A stretch of DNA of 64,000 bases from Pseudomonadota bacterium (GTDB lineage: Bacteria > Myxococcota_A > UBA796 > SXON01), in contig JAUXQH010000118.1 in the NCBI GenBank assembly GCA_030685065.1, positions 1-64,000 on the forward strand, in the 5' to 3' direction. Below are positions 20,610 through 29,638 of the stretch, piece after piece. A model generated the notes under the pieces. That model was not told the DNA's origin. It searched no databases and worked only from the letters and a program-made list of their open reading frames with translations. The position numbers and the translations under genes were made by a program. The stretch's first letter is position 1. Each line of letters opens with the position of its first letter.

Positions 20610-22088
20610 GTGTTGATCTCTCTGCTCACCGTCTCGCTCGCCCTGGGCGCCGAGGGCACCGGCAAGGCCACCGTGGTCTGGCTTCAGCCCGACCTCCCGA
20701 CGCCCGAGCTTCGCGCCAAGGCGGAGAAGCTGCTCGGCGTCTCCGCCACGCACGCGGCCTGGTCGGACCTCGCGTTCGTCCCCACGCCGTTCAACAAGGA
20801 CGACGAGGCCCGTCTCGTCGCCCTCGAGCGCGCCCGCGCGGACGCCCGTGCGAAGTTCGACGTCTTCGACACCGAGCGGGAGATCGCCGCGGCGCTCGGC
20901 GCCTCGATCAGCGCCGTCACCGTGTTGCGTAGCGACGAAGATCGCGCGGCCCTCGCGGACGCCTTGATCCTCCAAGGGGCCGCCGCCACCCGGATCGTGC
21001 CGGAAGAGCGCTTCGCCACCGCCGAAGACGTGGCTGCGTACCGCGGCTTCTTCGGGAGCAGCGCGGTGGTCAAGCCCTACGTGGACGCCCTCGCCTTGCA
21101 GCCGGACGGCACCTGGGCGAGCGACGACCTGCCCGACGCCGAGGCGTTCGCCCGGCTCGGCGCCACGCGCGATCAGGCCGCAGCGCAGACCGCGGCACGC
21201 GTCGAGCTCGCCCCGATGCCCGCCGGCCTGACGGCCGTGCTCGACGGGCGCCCGGTGGAGCCCGGCGTCACCTACGTCGATGTCGAGCCGGGCCGTCACT
21301 ACCTCCACGTGCTCGCCGACGGCCGGATCGTCGGGCGGCAGTCGTTCGAGGCCGCCGCGGGCGCGACCGTCACGATCGAGCCCACCGTCTCCAAGGGAGA
21401 GCTCGAGGCTTCGGCCGCGCGGGTGCTCGAGGGCTCGCGCGAGGTGCCGCAGGACGTGGCGCAGGCGGTGGACGTGGCCGGCATGCGCAACGGCGCGCCT
21501 ACGCCCACCTTCCTCGCGACGCTCGACGACAAGGGCCGCATCGAGGTGTTGCCCTACGGCGGCGGTGCCTCCTTCCAGAAGCGCCCGGCCGTCACGGTCC
21601 TCCTCAACGGGAGCGTCGGCGGGGCGTTCCTCTCCTCGCCGGCGTTCGTCGATTCGCTCGGCACGCCGTCCTCGGGCTTCGGCGTTTCGGGCGATCTCGG
21701 GTTCGAGGTCGGCATCTACAACCTCGCCATCTACGGCGGCACGACCCTCACGCTGACCCCGACCGAGCGGATGAGCTACGCGAACGCGGACAGCACCGAG
21801 AACATCAAGACGAACGCCTATATTCATCCGTACGGGGGCTTTGGCGTGTACTTGCCTCGTCCCGACGTGAAAAAGGTGCTCCTGATGCTCGGCGCCAACT
21901 ACGGGTGGTTCTCGCCCGGAGCGATGGGCGTGGGCGGGCGGGTGGCCTTCGGCATCCCCACCGGTGATGGGACCTGGTTCCGCATCGACCTGGACGGGTT
22001 TCGCGGCACGCAGATGATCGGGTTCCCTGGGGAGGGCGATCCCGCCCTGTACGCCGGAGTCCGCTTCGGGTTCGGTCGAAAGCTCTAG
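20610..22088 (+). CDS. Exported protein with PEGA-like domain and C-terminal beta-barrel
   Basis: 492 residues with a short signal (MLISLLTVSLALGA). Around residues 200-255 it has a PEGA-like sandwich (AVLDGRPVEPGVTYVDVEPG, then HYLHVLADGRIVG). The C-terminal 165 residues alternate polar and apolar strands (VTVLLNGSVGGAFL, GFGVSGDLGFEVGIYNLAIY) and end VRFGFGRKL, suggesting an outer-membrane barrel. GTG start with AAGGAGAGG upstream. Likely co-transcribed with the barrel protein before it. Function not known; PEGA-like parts often sit on cell-surface proteins. Confidence 0.7.
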   Translation: MLISLLTVSLALGAEGTGKATVVWLQPDLPTPELRAKAEKLLGVSATHAAWSDLAFVPTPFNKDDEARLVALERARADARAKFDVFDTEREIAAALGASISAVTVLRSDEDRAALADALILQGAAATRIVPEERFATAEDVAAYRGFFGSSAVVKPYVDALALQPDGTWASDDLPDAEAFARLGATRDQAAAQTAARVELAPMPAGLTAVLDGRPVEPGVTYVDVEPGRHYLHVLADGRIVGRQSFEAAAGATVTIEPTVSKGELEASAARVLEGSREVPQDVAQAVDVAGMRNGAPTPTFLATLDDKGRIEVLPYGGGASFQKRPAVTVLLNGSVGGAFLSSPAFVDSLGTPSSGFGVSGDLGFEVGIYNLAIYGGTTLTLTPTERMSYANADSTENIKTNAYIHPYGGFGVYLPRPDVKKVLLMLGANYGWFSPGAMGVGGRVAFGIPTGDGTWFRIDLDGFRGTQMIGFPGEGDPALYAGVRFGFGRKL

Positions 22089-22147
22089 AAACGAAGCGCC
22101 GGACGCGCGGCGAAGAGCGGTTATCCTGCGCCCCTCTCGGTGCAGCC

Positions 22148-23368
22148 ATGATCCTGTCGCTCCTGTTCTCGGCCCAAGCGGCATCCCCCGCGACCCTGCC
22201 CGTGTGGAGGTGGCCCGCTGGCGTCGTCCAGCGGTTCCACATCGAGACGGAGATCGTGACCCCCACGGGGCACCGGTACTACGCGGCCAACAACCTGGAC
22301 GCGCGCGCCGGCGCGGTGAAGCTCCGGGCCGATGCCGCCTGTACGGCCAAGCCGGAGGGCAAGGTCCAGATCGTCAGCTGCACCTTTGCCTACTTCGACA
22401 TGAAGGGCCAGGCATGGGTGGCGGACGAGGCCACCAAGCTCGCGACGATCCTCGAGGAGTGGTCGAGCGACCTCGGGCGTACCTCGGTCGAGATGGAGCT
22501 CGGCCCGGATGGGCGGTTGCGTACGTTCGACACGATGGCCGGCAAGGAGCGGAGCAACAAGCGCGAGGGGTACATCATCGAGCAGGAGCGCATGCTGTTG
22601 CAGCGCGCGTTCTCCGCGTTCGATCTGCCGTTGACGACGGACGACAAGGACTGGGTGCGTGGCTGGCAGCAGAAGGGCGGCTCCGCGCTCATGCAGCTGC
22701 TGACGATCAGCGGGACCGCGGGCGCTTCCGAGATCAAGCACACCCACGTGGGCGAGCGGGATGGCCTCACCGTCATCCAGACAACGGCCAAGGGGACGCT
22801 CTCCGCGGGCTCGGCGCTCGACGCCGACGCCGGTGGCCGCCTCGTGGACGTTCGGCTCGCGGGCGAGACCCTCTTCGACGTCGCGAGCGGCATGATGATC
22901 TGGCGCGACTTCACGATGGACGGGCGGCTCATGGTCAGCGCCCAGGGCGCCGGGACCGGCGCCGAGTACTTCCAGGTCGGCGCGATCCAGTGGGTGCCGG
23001 AGTTCCCGGCGCCGGGCGAGATTCCGCTCTCGGTCGCGGCGATGCGGGCCCCGCGCCTCTCCGGCGTGGCGCCGGCCGCGGTCGCCGGGATCGCCGTCGT
23101 GTCCTTCGCGGAGCTCGGAATGGATCCCCTATTCGTCCAGGGCTTCCCCAGCGCCGCCGAGCCGCTCAACCTGCCCGTGACCAAGGTTTCGGCCCGCGTG
23201 CTGGTGAACGCGGATGGCGTTCCGAGCTCGGTCACGCCCTTCGCCGGCTTCGAGGCGCTCGGCGCGGCCACCGAGCAGGCGCTGCTGGGCGCCCGCTTCC
23301 CCGCGCGGCCCGCACCCTACTCGGTCGATCTCGACGTGGAGTGGCGTCCCGCAGCGGACGCCGAGTAG
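22148..23368 (+). CDS. Exported protein with TonB-like C-terminal domain, unknown function
   Basis: 406 residues with a signal peptide ending near FSAQAAS. The body is beta-rich and unrecognised. The last 80 residues (KVSARVLVNADGVPSSVTPF, followed by ATEQALLGARF and a final DLDVEW strand) follow the pattern of the TonB C-terminal domain, which contacts outer-membrane partners. There is no N-terminal TonB helix and no Pro-rich spacer, so it is not a normal TonB. It follows two probable barrel proteins on the same strand and is convergent with the AAA+ ATPase of the injection system. Confidence 0.65.
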   Translation: MILSLLFSAQAASPATLPVWRWPAGVVQRFHIETEIVTPTGHRYYAANNLDARAGAVKLRADAACTAKPEGKVQIVSCTFAYFDMKGQAWVADEATKLATILEEWSSDLGRTSVEMELGPDGRLRTFDTMAGKERSNKREGYIIEQERMLLQRAFSAFDLPLTTDDKDWVRGWQQKGGSALMQLLTISGTAGASEIKHTHVGERDGLTVIQTTAKGTLSAGSALDADAGGRLVDVRLAGETLFDVASGMMIWRDFTMDGRLMVSAQGAGTGAEYFQVGAIQWVPEFPAPGEIPLSVAAMRAPRLSGVAPAAVAGIAVVSFAELGMDPLFVQGFPSAAEPLNLPVTKVSARVLVNADGVPSSVTPFAGFEALGAATEQALLGARFPARPAPYSVDLDVEWRPAADAE

Positions 23369-23395
23369 GAGCCGGGGCGCCGGGAGGGCCTCCGG

Positions 23396-25489
23396 CTACT
23401 GGAGGTCCTGGACGAACTCGTAGTAGTCGCCGAAGTGCACGCGGTTCACCTGGCGGCCCATCTTGACGAGCTCGCGGGCGATCGCCTCGACGGCGTGCCG
23501 CATGCACACGTCCTCGCGGCGCGCGGAGGCGAGAATACAGGCGTTGAGCGCGGCGTTGACGATGAGGCCGCCCGCGATGTTGAACTGGTTCGAGAGGTAC
23601 GTCAGGTCGAGGTCCGCGCCGCGGGGCGCGTAGGGAGGGAACGCGCGCTCCCACAGCTTGAGTCGCTCGGGCGGCGAGGGCATCGGGAACTCCACCACGG
23701 CGCCGAACCGGCGGAGGAACGCCTCGTCGATGTTCTCCTGGAGGTTGGTCGTGAGGATCGCGCAGCCCTCGAACACCTCGAGGCGCTGGAGGAGAAAGCT
23801 CACTTCCTGGTTCGCGAAGCGGTCCTGGGCCTGCTTGACCTCGCCGCGGCTTCCGAACAGGGCGTCGGCCTCGTCGAACAGGAGCACGGCGGTGCCGCCC
23901 TCGGCGGCGTCGAAGATCTCGCGGAGGTTCTTCTCCGTCTCGCCGACCCACCGGCTGATGACGCTCGAGAGGTCGACGCGGAACATGTCGAGGCCGAGCG
24001 TTCCCGCGATCACCTCGGCGGCCATCGTCTTCCCGGTACCGGGACCGCCGGAGAAGAGGGCCTTGATGCCGTAGCCGCGGGGCCGGATCTTGTTCCCGCC
24101 CCAGCGGTGGTACACGGTCTCCTGCTCCGACAGGTAGTTCGTGAGGTGCTTGAGCTGCTTTTCGACCTTGGTCGGGATGATGAGATCGCCCCAGGTGTAC
24201 TGGGGCACCACGTGCTGCGCGAGCCCACGGAACTCGGGTCGGCTTCCTTCGCGCGCCGCCGCCCAGATGGCGTCGATGCTCGGCTCGTGCCCGCCGGACT
24301 CGGCCTCGGCGCGTTCGAGGACGCGCTGGATCGAGGTACCGCCCACCGAGTAGAAGCGCTCGGCGATGTCGGCGCCGAGCTGCGCGTTCCAGCCGCGGCG
24401 GGAGAGGGCGTCTCCCCAGGCCTCGTTCCGCTCCTCGAGCGTCGTGCGGGACACCTGCACGGTGACGCTCGGGCGATCCGTGCCGAGCAGCGCGCCGATG
24501 GACTTGCGGTCGGAGCCGCCCATGAGCACGGGGTAGGGGAGCGCCGAGAGGGCGCCGCCGAGCGCCATCAGGCCGTTGCGGAGCGCGGGATCCTCCTGGG
24601 AGGCCGCCACGTTCACGAGGTAGGGGAGGGCCCCGCTCATCCGCAGCTCGCGGACCAGGTCGAAGGGCTCGTCGATGTACTGGCGGGCCCGCTCCAGATC
24701 GATGCGGACCAGCGGCCGCTCGCAGCGCCGCGCGATCGCCTGGGCAACGCCTTCTCGCATCCCGATCGTGCTCCCGACCACCGCCACGGTGATCGCGCGG
24801 TCGAGCGACTCGTCGAGGTCCACGATGCGCTTGCGGGTCGGCGCGGGGATGAAGGGATCCATCGAGGTGTCGATGGGCGTGAAGCCGACCGAGCTCGGCA
24901 GCTCCTCCTCTTCGAGCAGCCACCGCAGGAGGCGCGGCGCGGGATGCACCCGGCGCGACGTGTGCGTGTCATGGCCGTCGGGCGGATTCAGCAGCAGGAG
25001 CCGGTATCGGATGAGCGGCCCGCCCTGCATCAGCCGGGCCTGCAACGCCAGCCGCTCACGACGCTCGGTGCGGAGCACGCGGGTGGCCATGTCGACCGTG
25101 AGGTAGGCCTGGTTCAGGTTGTCGTTGAGGTACGCGAAGATGCGGCCGTACCCGGCGCTGATCTCGGGCGCGAGCGAGAGCAGGATGAGATCGGCGTCGT
25201 CCCCGTCGAGATCGAACGCGCGCCGAAGCCGGGCGAAGCGCCCGTCCGTCGCGTCGCGCATCGCCGCCGAGGCGGCCACGGCGTCTTCGAGGCCGTCCGG
25301 ACCCGTGAGGTAGTCGATCTCGCCGTGCGCGCGCAGGAGCGCATCCACCTCGTCATCGGTGATGACCGAGCCCCAGAACTGGCCCTTGGCGCGCATGGAG
25401 GGGCGGGCGCGCTGGCGCCGTACGGCGCGAAGCAGGAGGAGGTCGGTGCGCCGCAGCCGGCGCGCGAGCTCCTCGTAGACGGTGCTCAT
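23396..25489 (-). CDS. Contractile injection system AAA+ ATPase (Afp15/Pvc15-like)
   Basis: 697 residues. A winged-helix-like and partner domain occupies the first 420 residues, and a single C-terminal AAA+ module follows with Walker A GGPGTGKT (481-488), Walker B VLLFDEAD (535-542), LTTNLQENIDEAFLRRF for sensor-1 and arginine finger, and a helical lid. This architecture matches the ATPase found in extracellular contractile injection system loci (Afp15/Pvc15), thought to help particle assembly or cargo loading. The first domain also contains a second, non-P-loop nucleotide-like region (VAVVGSTIGMREGVAQAI) with degenerate Walker features. It lies 66 bases downstream of the DUF4157 gene on the same strand and about 4 kb from the structural genes, separated by hutF and the argE-like gene. 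Confidence 0.9.
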   Translation of the reverse strand: MSTVYEELARRLRRTDLLLLRAVRRQRARPSMRAKGQFWGSVITDDEVDALLRAHGEIDYLTGPDGLEDAVAASAAMRDATDGRFARLRRAFDLDGDDADLILLSLAPEISAGYGRIFAYLNDNLNQAYLTVDMATRVLRTERRERLALQARLMQGGPLIRYRLLLLNPPDGHDTHTSRRVHPAPRLLRWLLEEEELPSSVGFTPIDTSMDPFIPAPTRKRIVDLDESLDRAITVAVVGSTIGMREGVAQAIARRCERPLVRIDLERARQYIDEPFDLVRELRMSGALPYLVNVAASQEDPALRNGLMALGGALSALPYPVLMGGSDRKSIGALLGTDRPSVTVQVSRTTLEERNEAWGDALSRRGWNAQLGADIAERFYSVGGTSIQRVLERAEAESGGHEPSIDAIWAAAREGSRPEFRGLAQHVVPQYTWGDLIIPTKVEKQLKHLTNYLSEQETVYHRWGGNKIRPRGYGIKALFSGGPGTGKTMAAEVIAGTLGLDMFRVDLSSVISRWVGETEKNLREIFDAAEGGTAVLLFDEADALFGSRGEVKQAQDRFANQEVSFLLQRLEVFEGCAILTTNLQENIDEAFLRRFGAVVEFPMPSPPERLKLWERAFPPYAPRGADLDLTYLSNQFNIAGGLIVNAALNACILASARREDVCMRHAVEAIARELVKMGRQVNRVHFGDYYEFVQDLQ

Positions 25490-25555
25490 CAGTGTCCTTG
25501 CCCGGGAGACGGCGGGGCCGGTGGATCCGCCCGAGTGGAGGCGGCGGAGCCGATC

Positions 25556-26197
25556 CTACAGGAACCCCTTCTTGTCCGCGAAGCGGTCGAGCGCGGCGTC
25601 GCGGGAGTGCTCGATGGACTGCAGCACCTCGCGCGCGAACCGCTCGAGGATCGCCTCGCGGCCGAGCCCCTCGGCCACGAGCGCCTCGTAGCCGCGCTGG
25701 GCGTTCGCCTCGGTCTCCTGGCCCTCGCGCTTCTGGGACCCGCCGCCCGCCGCGCTCGTGGAGGCGGTGCTCGGGACGGCGTGGCCGGCCTCGTGGGATT
25801 CCGCTCCGCCGGAGCGGTTGCGGTGGAGGACCATCCGCTCGACGGAGCGCGCGGCGACTTCTTCTCCGTCCCGCGCCTCGTGCGAGCCCTGCCCGCCGGA
25901 GTGCTCGACGTGGAACTGCTCGTGCGCGAAGAGCGCCTGGTCCTCGACACGGCCGGGGTTGAAATCGTCCGCGACGATGATGCTCTTGTCGACCGTCATG
26001 GCGCGCGCGCCGAGGGTCTTCAAGGCGCGGCTCGCGAGCTCGCCGCCGAACACCTCGCCGCCGCCGGGCATCGCGCTCCGCTGCAGGTCGCCGCCTTGGC
26101 CCCCGATGCCGCGGCTGGCGCGGGACGCGAGGCGATCGGAGGTGCGGGACACGCCGCGCGCGCTGCGCGAGGTCTTGGGGCTGCCGTTCGACGCCAT
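25556..26197 (-). CDS. DUF4157-type HExxH protein associated with the injection system
   Basis: 213 residues. A disordered Ser/Arg/Gly-rich N-terminus is followed by the HEQFH zinc site (residues 92-96) and a third histidine at 99, then E114/E115. DUF4157 proteins carry an HExxH site and are a frequent companion of CIS loci, where they are proposed as effectors or processing factors. Here the residues after the motif are VEHSG instead of the usual glutamine pair. The rest is polar and probably flexible, with a final helical segment. Upstream, a TATCAT hexamer and a GGAGGG motif mark transcription and translation starts. Its ATPase neighbour supports membership in the system. Catalysis is not proven. 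Confidence 0.7.
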   Translation of the reverse strand: MASNGSPKTSRSARGVSRTSDRLASRASRGIGGQGGDLQRSAMPGGGEVFGGELASRALKTLGARAMTVDKSIIVADDFNPGRVEDQALFAHEQFHVEHSGGQGSHEARDGEEVAARSVERMVLHRNRSGGAESHEAGHAVPSTASTSAAGGGSQKREGQETEANAQRGYEALVAEGLGREAILERFAREVLQSIEHSRDAALDRFADKKGFL

Positions 26198-26215
26198 GGG
26201 CCCTCCGGGAGGCCG

Positions 26216-26225
26216 ATGATAGCCT
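26216..26225. promoter_or_regulatory. Overlapping divergent -10-like elements between DUF4157 and hutF genes
   Basis: The sequence atgatagcct reads TAGCCT on the plus strand (26220-26225), seven bases before the GTG of the hutF-like gene, and TATCAT on the minus strand (26216-26221), 18 bases before the DUF4157 ATG. The two boxes share bases, so RNA polymerase could serve only one direction at a time. Confidence 0.45.
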
Positions 26226-26232
26226 GTGCGGG

Positions 26233-27567
26233 GTGACCTTCCTACTCCCAGACCTCCTCTATTCCGAAGGTGCGCTCCGCCCGGGCCTCGCCGTGGGCAT
26301 CGTCGACGGGCGCGTCACCCACGTACTCCCGTCCGCCTCGCTCCCGCCGGGGGCTTCGGTGGAGCGCCTGGCCGGGCGCGCGCTCCTGCCCGGCTTCGTG
26401 AACGCCCACTCGCACGCGTTTCAGCGCGGCCTGCGCGGTCATGTTCAGTACGCGGAGGGCAGCGATTCTTTCTGGACCTGGCGTGACCGCATGTACCGCC
26501 TCGCCAACGCCCTCGATCCCGACGGTGTCGAGGCGGTCTCCGCCCTCGCCTTCCTCGAGATGGTGCGCGCGGGCTTCACGACGGTGGGGGAGTTCCACTA
26601 CCTCCACCACGCCCCGGACGGCGCCCGCTACACGGACCCTGACGAGCTCGCGCTGCGCGTGGCGGCGGCCGCCGAACGTGTCGGCATCCGCATCGTGCTC
26701 CTGCGCGTCGCCTACGCTCGCGCGGGCGCCGGCCTCGACCCCAACCCGTTGCAACGGCGCTTCTACGATCGCGGTCCGGACGATGTCCTCGCCTCCGTGG
26801 CGCGCCTCCGGTCTCACGGCATCCGCACCGGCCTGGCGCCGCACTCCATGCGGGCATGCCCCGCGGACTGGCTCCGTGCGTTCGCGGGCTTCGACGGTCC
26901 GGTTCACGCCCACGTCGACGAGCAGCCCGCCGAGATCGCCGCGTCCCTGCGCGAGCACGGCCGCCGCCCGTTGGAGGTCTTCGCCGATGCGGGGCTCGTC
27001 AGCGCGCGGTTCACCGCCGTCCATCTCACCCATCCCGATGACGTCGAGCTCGCGCTCCTCCGTGACGCCGGGGGGCGCGTCTGCGTCTGCCCGACCACCG
27101 AGCTCGACCTGGGAGACGGCTTCTTCCCCGTGGCCCGCGCCGCCGGGATCGAGCTCTGCATCGGCTCGGACAGTCACGCCCTCATCGACCCGTTCACCGA
27201 GATGCGCAGCATCGAGTGGCACGCGCGCGCCGTCACCGGCCGCCGGAACGTGCTCGGCCCGTTCGAGCATCCGGACGGCCTCGCCAGCGCCCTCCTCGAC
27301 GCCGGGACGCGCGGAGGAGCCGCAGCGCTGGGCCTCGAGGGCGGCGCCCTCACCGTCGGCGCTCCCGCCGATCTCGTCGCGGTGGACCACCTGGATGTCG
27401 CCCTGCGCGGCGCGCGGCTCCTCCCCGCCCTCGTGTTCTCGGGCCATCCGGGCCTCGTGACCGACGTGTGGGTCGCCGGACGGCGGATCGTCCAGGAGCG
27501 TCAGCACGCGGGAGCCGAGGCCATCGTGGCGGCCGCCGAGCGCGCGCTCTCGCGTGCCTCGCTCTGA
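26233..27567 (+). CDS. hutF: Formimidoylglutamate deiminase-like amidohydrolase
   Basis: 444 residues, the normal size for HutF, which deiminates N-formimidoyl-L-glutamate to N-formyl-L-glutamate and ammonia in histidine breakdown. The amidohydrolase metal site is visible: H59-x-H61 in LPGFVNAHSHAFQRG, a later VHAHVDEQ, AVHLTHP and IGSDSHA. The SFWTWRDRMY and GEFHYLHH segments are typical of HutF. GTG at 26233 has no clear ribosome site; a -10-like TAGCCT ends seven bases upstream, consistent with a leaderless transcript. No other hut gene is adjacent. It interrupts the two blocks of the injection system. Confidence 0.88.
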   Translation: MTFLLPDLLYSEGALRPGLAVGIVDGRVTHVLPSASLPPGASVERLAGRALLPGFVNAHSHAFQRGLRGHVQYAEGSDSFWTWRDRMYRLANALDPDGVEAVSALAFLEMVRAGFTTVGEFHYLHHAPDGARYTDPDELALRVAAAAERVGIRIVLLRVAYARAGAGLDPNPLQRRFYDRGPDDVLASVARLRSHGIRTGLAPHSMRACPADWLRAFAGFDGPVHAHVDEQPAEIAASLREHGRRPLEVFADAGLVSARFTAVHLTHPDDVELALLRDAGGRVCVCPTTELDLGDGFFPVARAAGIELCIGSDSHALIDPFTEMRSIEWHARAVTGRRNVLGPFEHPDGLASALLDAGTRGGAAALGLEGGALTVGAPADLVAVDHLDVALRGARLLPALVFSGHPGLVTDVWVAGRRIVQERQHAGAEAIVAAAERALSRASL

Positions 27568-27570
27568 TCT

Positions 27571-28695
27571 TCAGGGCAGCCGACACCGGTGCGCGACCAC
27601 CGCGTCCACCACGTCGACCGCGCGATGGAGCTCGTCGATGGGGACGTATTCGTCGGCCTTGTGGGCCACGTCGATGCTTCCCGGGCCGAACACCAGCGTT
27701 CGCATGCCCAGCCGCTCGAAGTTCCCGCCGTCCGTCGCGAACGACGCCGCCGCGGTGTCGGGAGAGGCGGCCCAGGGGCGGAGCAGCGCCTCGAGCGGCG
27801 TACCCGCGGGCGTCAACATCGCGGGGGTCACCCGCACGAGCTCCGCGCGGACGCTCCCGAGCGGCTCGACCGCCTCCCGGATCTCCTCGAACAGCGCCTC
27901 CGGCGACATGCCGGGGAGCGGGCGGAAGCCGAGATCGACGATGCAGCGGTCGGGGACGATGTTGACGGCGTTCCCTCCGTGGATCGTCGCGACGTTCATC
28001 ACGACGAACGGCCGCTCGAGCAGCTCCGGGAAGCGCACGTCGTGCCGCCATCTCTCGGCGAGGGCGTCGAGCGCGTCGATCACGCGCGCGGCGAGGCGGA
28101 TCGCGTTCTGACCGAGGTCGGGCCTGCTGGAGTGGGCCGCGCGTCCCGCGCAGGTGATGCGCGCCGCGACGTGCCCGGGGTGCATCCGCAACATGTGGAA
28201 CGACGTGGGCTCGCCGATGAGCGCCAGGGTCGGCAACGTCCGACCTTCGGCCGCGTACTTGTCCGCGAGCGCGCGAGACCCGAGGCAGCCCACCTCCTCG
28301 TCGTGGGTGAACATCAGGACCAGCTCTCGACGCAGATCCCGGGGCGGGGTGCGGGTCAGCGCCACGACGATGGCCGCGAGGAAGGCCTTCATGTCACAGG
28401 CGCCACGTCCCACCAGCCGGTCGCCGCGTCGCGTGAGGACGAAGGGGTCGGACGTCCAGGGCTGGCCTTCGACCGGGACCACGTCCATGTGCCCGGAGAG
28501 CACGACGCCATCGGTGCCTGCGGGGCCCGCCGAGCAGACGAGGTTGCACTTTCCCGCCTCGGTGGCCTCGAGGGTCTCCACCCGCATCCCGACGGCCTCG
28601 AGGCAGTTCGCGAGCTCGGCGGCGATCCCGGTCACGGGGCGGTCGGACACGGTCGGCCAGGCGACGAGCCGACCGAGGAGCGCTTCAACGTCCAT
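27571..28695 (-). CDS. argE: M20-family deacylase, acetylornithine deacetylase-like
   Basis: 374 residues. The metal-binding sequence of M20 peptidases is present: SGHMDVVPVEGQPW (metal H and D), GRGACDMKAF, the general-base pair in FTHDEEVGCLG, and a C-terminal VAHKADEYVPI histidine. The order and WTSDPF spacing agree with ArgE, which removes acetate from N-acetylornithine. Because hutF is the convergent neighbour, an N-formyl- or N-acyl-glutamate substrate should also be considered. The 11 bases at its start overlap the end of the next gene upstream, which belongs near the CIS operon, so both may share a promoter. Gene symbol is by family resemblance. Confidence 0.8.
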   Translation of the reverse strand: MDVEALLGRLVAWPTVSDRPVTGIAAELANCLEAVGMRVETLEATEAGKCNLVCSAGPAGTDGVVLSGHMDVVPVEGQPWTSDPFVLTRRGDRLVGRGACDMKAFLAAIVVALTRTPPRDLRRELVLMFTHDEEVGCLGSRALADKYAAEGRTLPTLALIGEPTSFHMLRMHPGHVAARITCAGRAAHSSRPDLGQNAIRLAARVIDALDALAERWRHDVRFPELLERPFVVMNVATIHGGNAVNIVPDRCIVDLGFRPLPGMSPEALFEEIREAVEPLGSVRAELVRVTPAMLTPAGTPLEALLRPWAASPDTAAASFATDGGNFERLGMRTLVFGPGSIDVAHKADEYVPIDELHRAVDVVDAVVAHRCRLP

Positions 28696-29569
28696 CCGGC
28701 CTCCGAGTCTTCCGCGCGGGCGCGGGCGGCTTCGGCGACGAGGCCGGAGGAGCCGAGGCGACGGCCGGCGCCTCCCGCGCCACCTCCTTCGCCGGCGCGA
28801 CCTCCTCCTCTATTTGTTTTTCAGGAGCCTCCGGCTTCGCCTTCTGCGTCTCGGCGCTCGCGGAGGGCGTCGCGACTACGCTCTTGCTCTCGGCCTTCTT
28901 CCCCCCCTCCTCCTCCTCCTCCGGCGCGTCCCACCAGTGGTGTTTCGGGCGGTCTCGCTCCACGGCGACCGGCGCGCTCGTGTCGGTCACGCGCAGGATT
29001 TCGTCCGCGCGCTGGAACAACGCGGGCGCCTTGGCGGCCGGGCTGTGCTCGCCCTCGGCGACGAACGGACGCTCTTCGGGGGTGGACGACGGCGCGGCGA
29101 GCGCCGCCGGGAGCTCGACCTGGCTCGGCACGGTGTCGAACGCCGCGCGCTCGGCGGCGACGGCCTGGTCGAGCAGGTGCGCGCCGCGTGAGAGGTCCCC
29201 CGCGCACAGGGCCTCCGCGGCGCGTCGGTAGAGCTGGGTGGTCTTGTGCCAGCGGGTCGGATCCGGCAGGGCGAAGCCGGTCGCCCCGCGCGCCACGCGC
29301 AGGTGCCACTCCCGCTGGTCCCCCATCTCTTTCTGCTCGGCCCGCTGCACCATCTGGATTTCGGACAGCCGACGCTCCACGAAAGCGAGGAGCGCGTCCC
29401 GCTTCTCGGTCGCCGCGCCGAGCAGCGCGCCCACCTGGCTGTTCCCCACCTTCTTCGCGAGGAGGGCGAGCTCTTTGCCGCCCGCGTCGCGAAGGCGGTC
29501 GCGCGCGCCGCCGCGGGCGCGGGTAACCGGCACATCGCCGAGGCCGGGGGTGCGCTTCTGCCGACTCAC
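28685..29569 (-). CDS. Unrecognised helical protein with acidic Pro/Ala-rich tail, divergent from the injection operon
   Basis: 294 residues, cytoplasmic. Residues 1-110 are helical with a long amphipathic stretch (RDALLAFVERRLSEIQMVQRA), followed by a two-helix unit (LYRRAAEALCAGDLSRGAHLLDQAV) that resembles one TPR. The last 130 residues are disordered, with a run of glutamates (EEEEEGGKKAE) and repeated Ala/Pro/Lys. I do not recognise a family. Its start lies only 69 bases from the first plus-strand gene of the structural operon, so the two probably share a control region, which makes an accessory role in the system plausible. It overlaps the argE-like gene by 11 bases. Confidence 0.65.
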   Translation of the reverse strand: MSRQKRTPGLGDVPVTRARGGARDRLRDAGGKELALLAKKVGNSQVGALLGAATEKRDALLAFVERRLSEIQMVQRAEQKEMGDQREWHLRVARGATGFALPDPTRWHKTTQLYRRAAEALCAGDLSRGAHLLDQAVAAERAAFDTVPSQVELPAALAAPSSTPEERPFVAEGEHSPAAKAPALFQRADEILRVTDTSAPVAVERDRPKHHWWDAPEEEEEGGKKAESKSVVATPSASAETQKAKPEAPEKQIEEEVAPAKEVAREAPAVASAPPASSPKPPAPARKTRRPDGR

Positions 29570-29638
29570 GAGGCCTCCCTATCCGATCGCGCCCCGCGGG
29601 CGGCGCAGCTCGCCGTACCCGCGTAGAATCTTCCTCGC

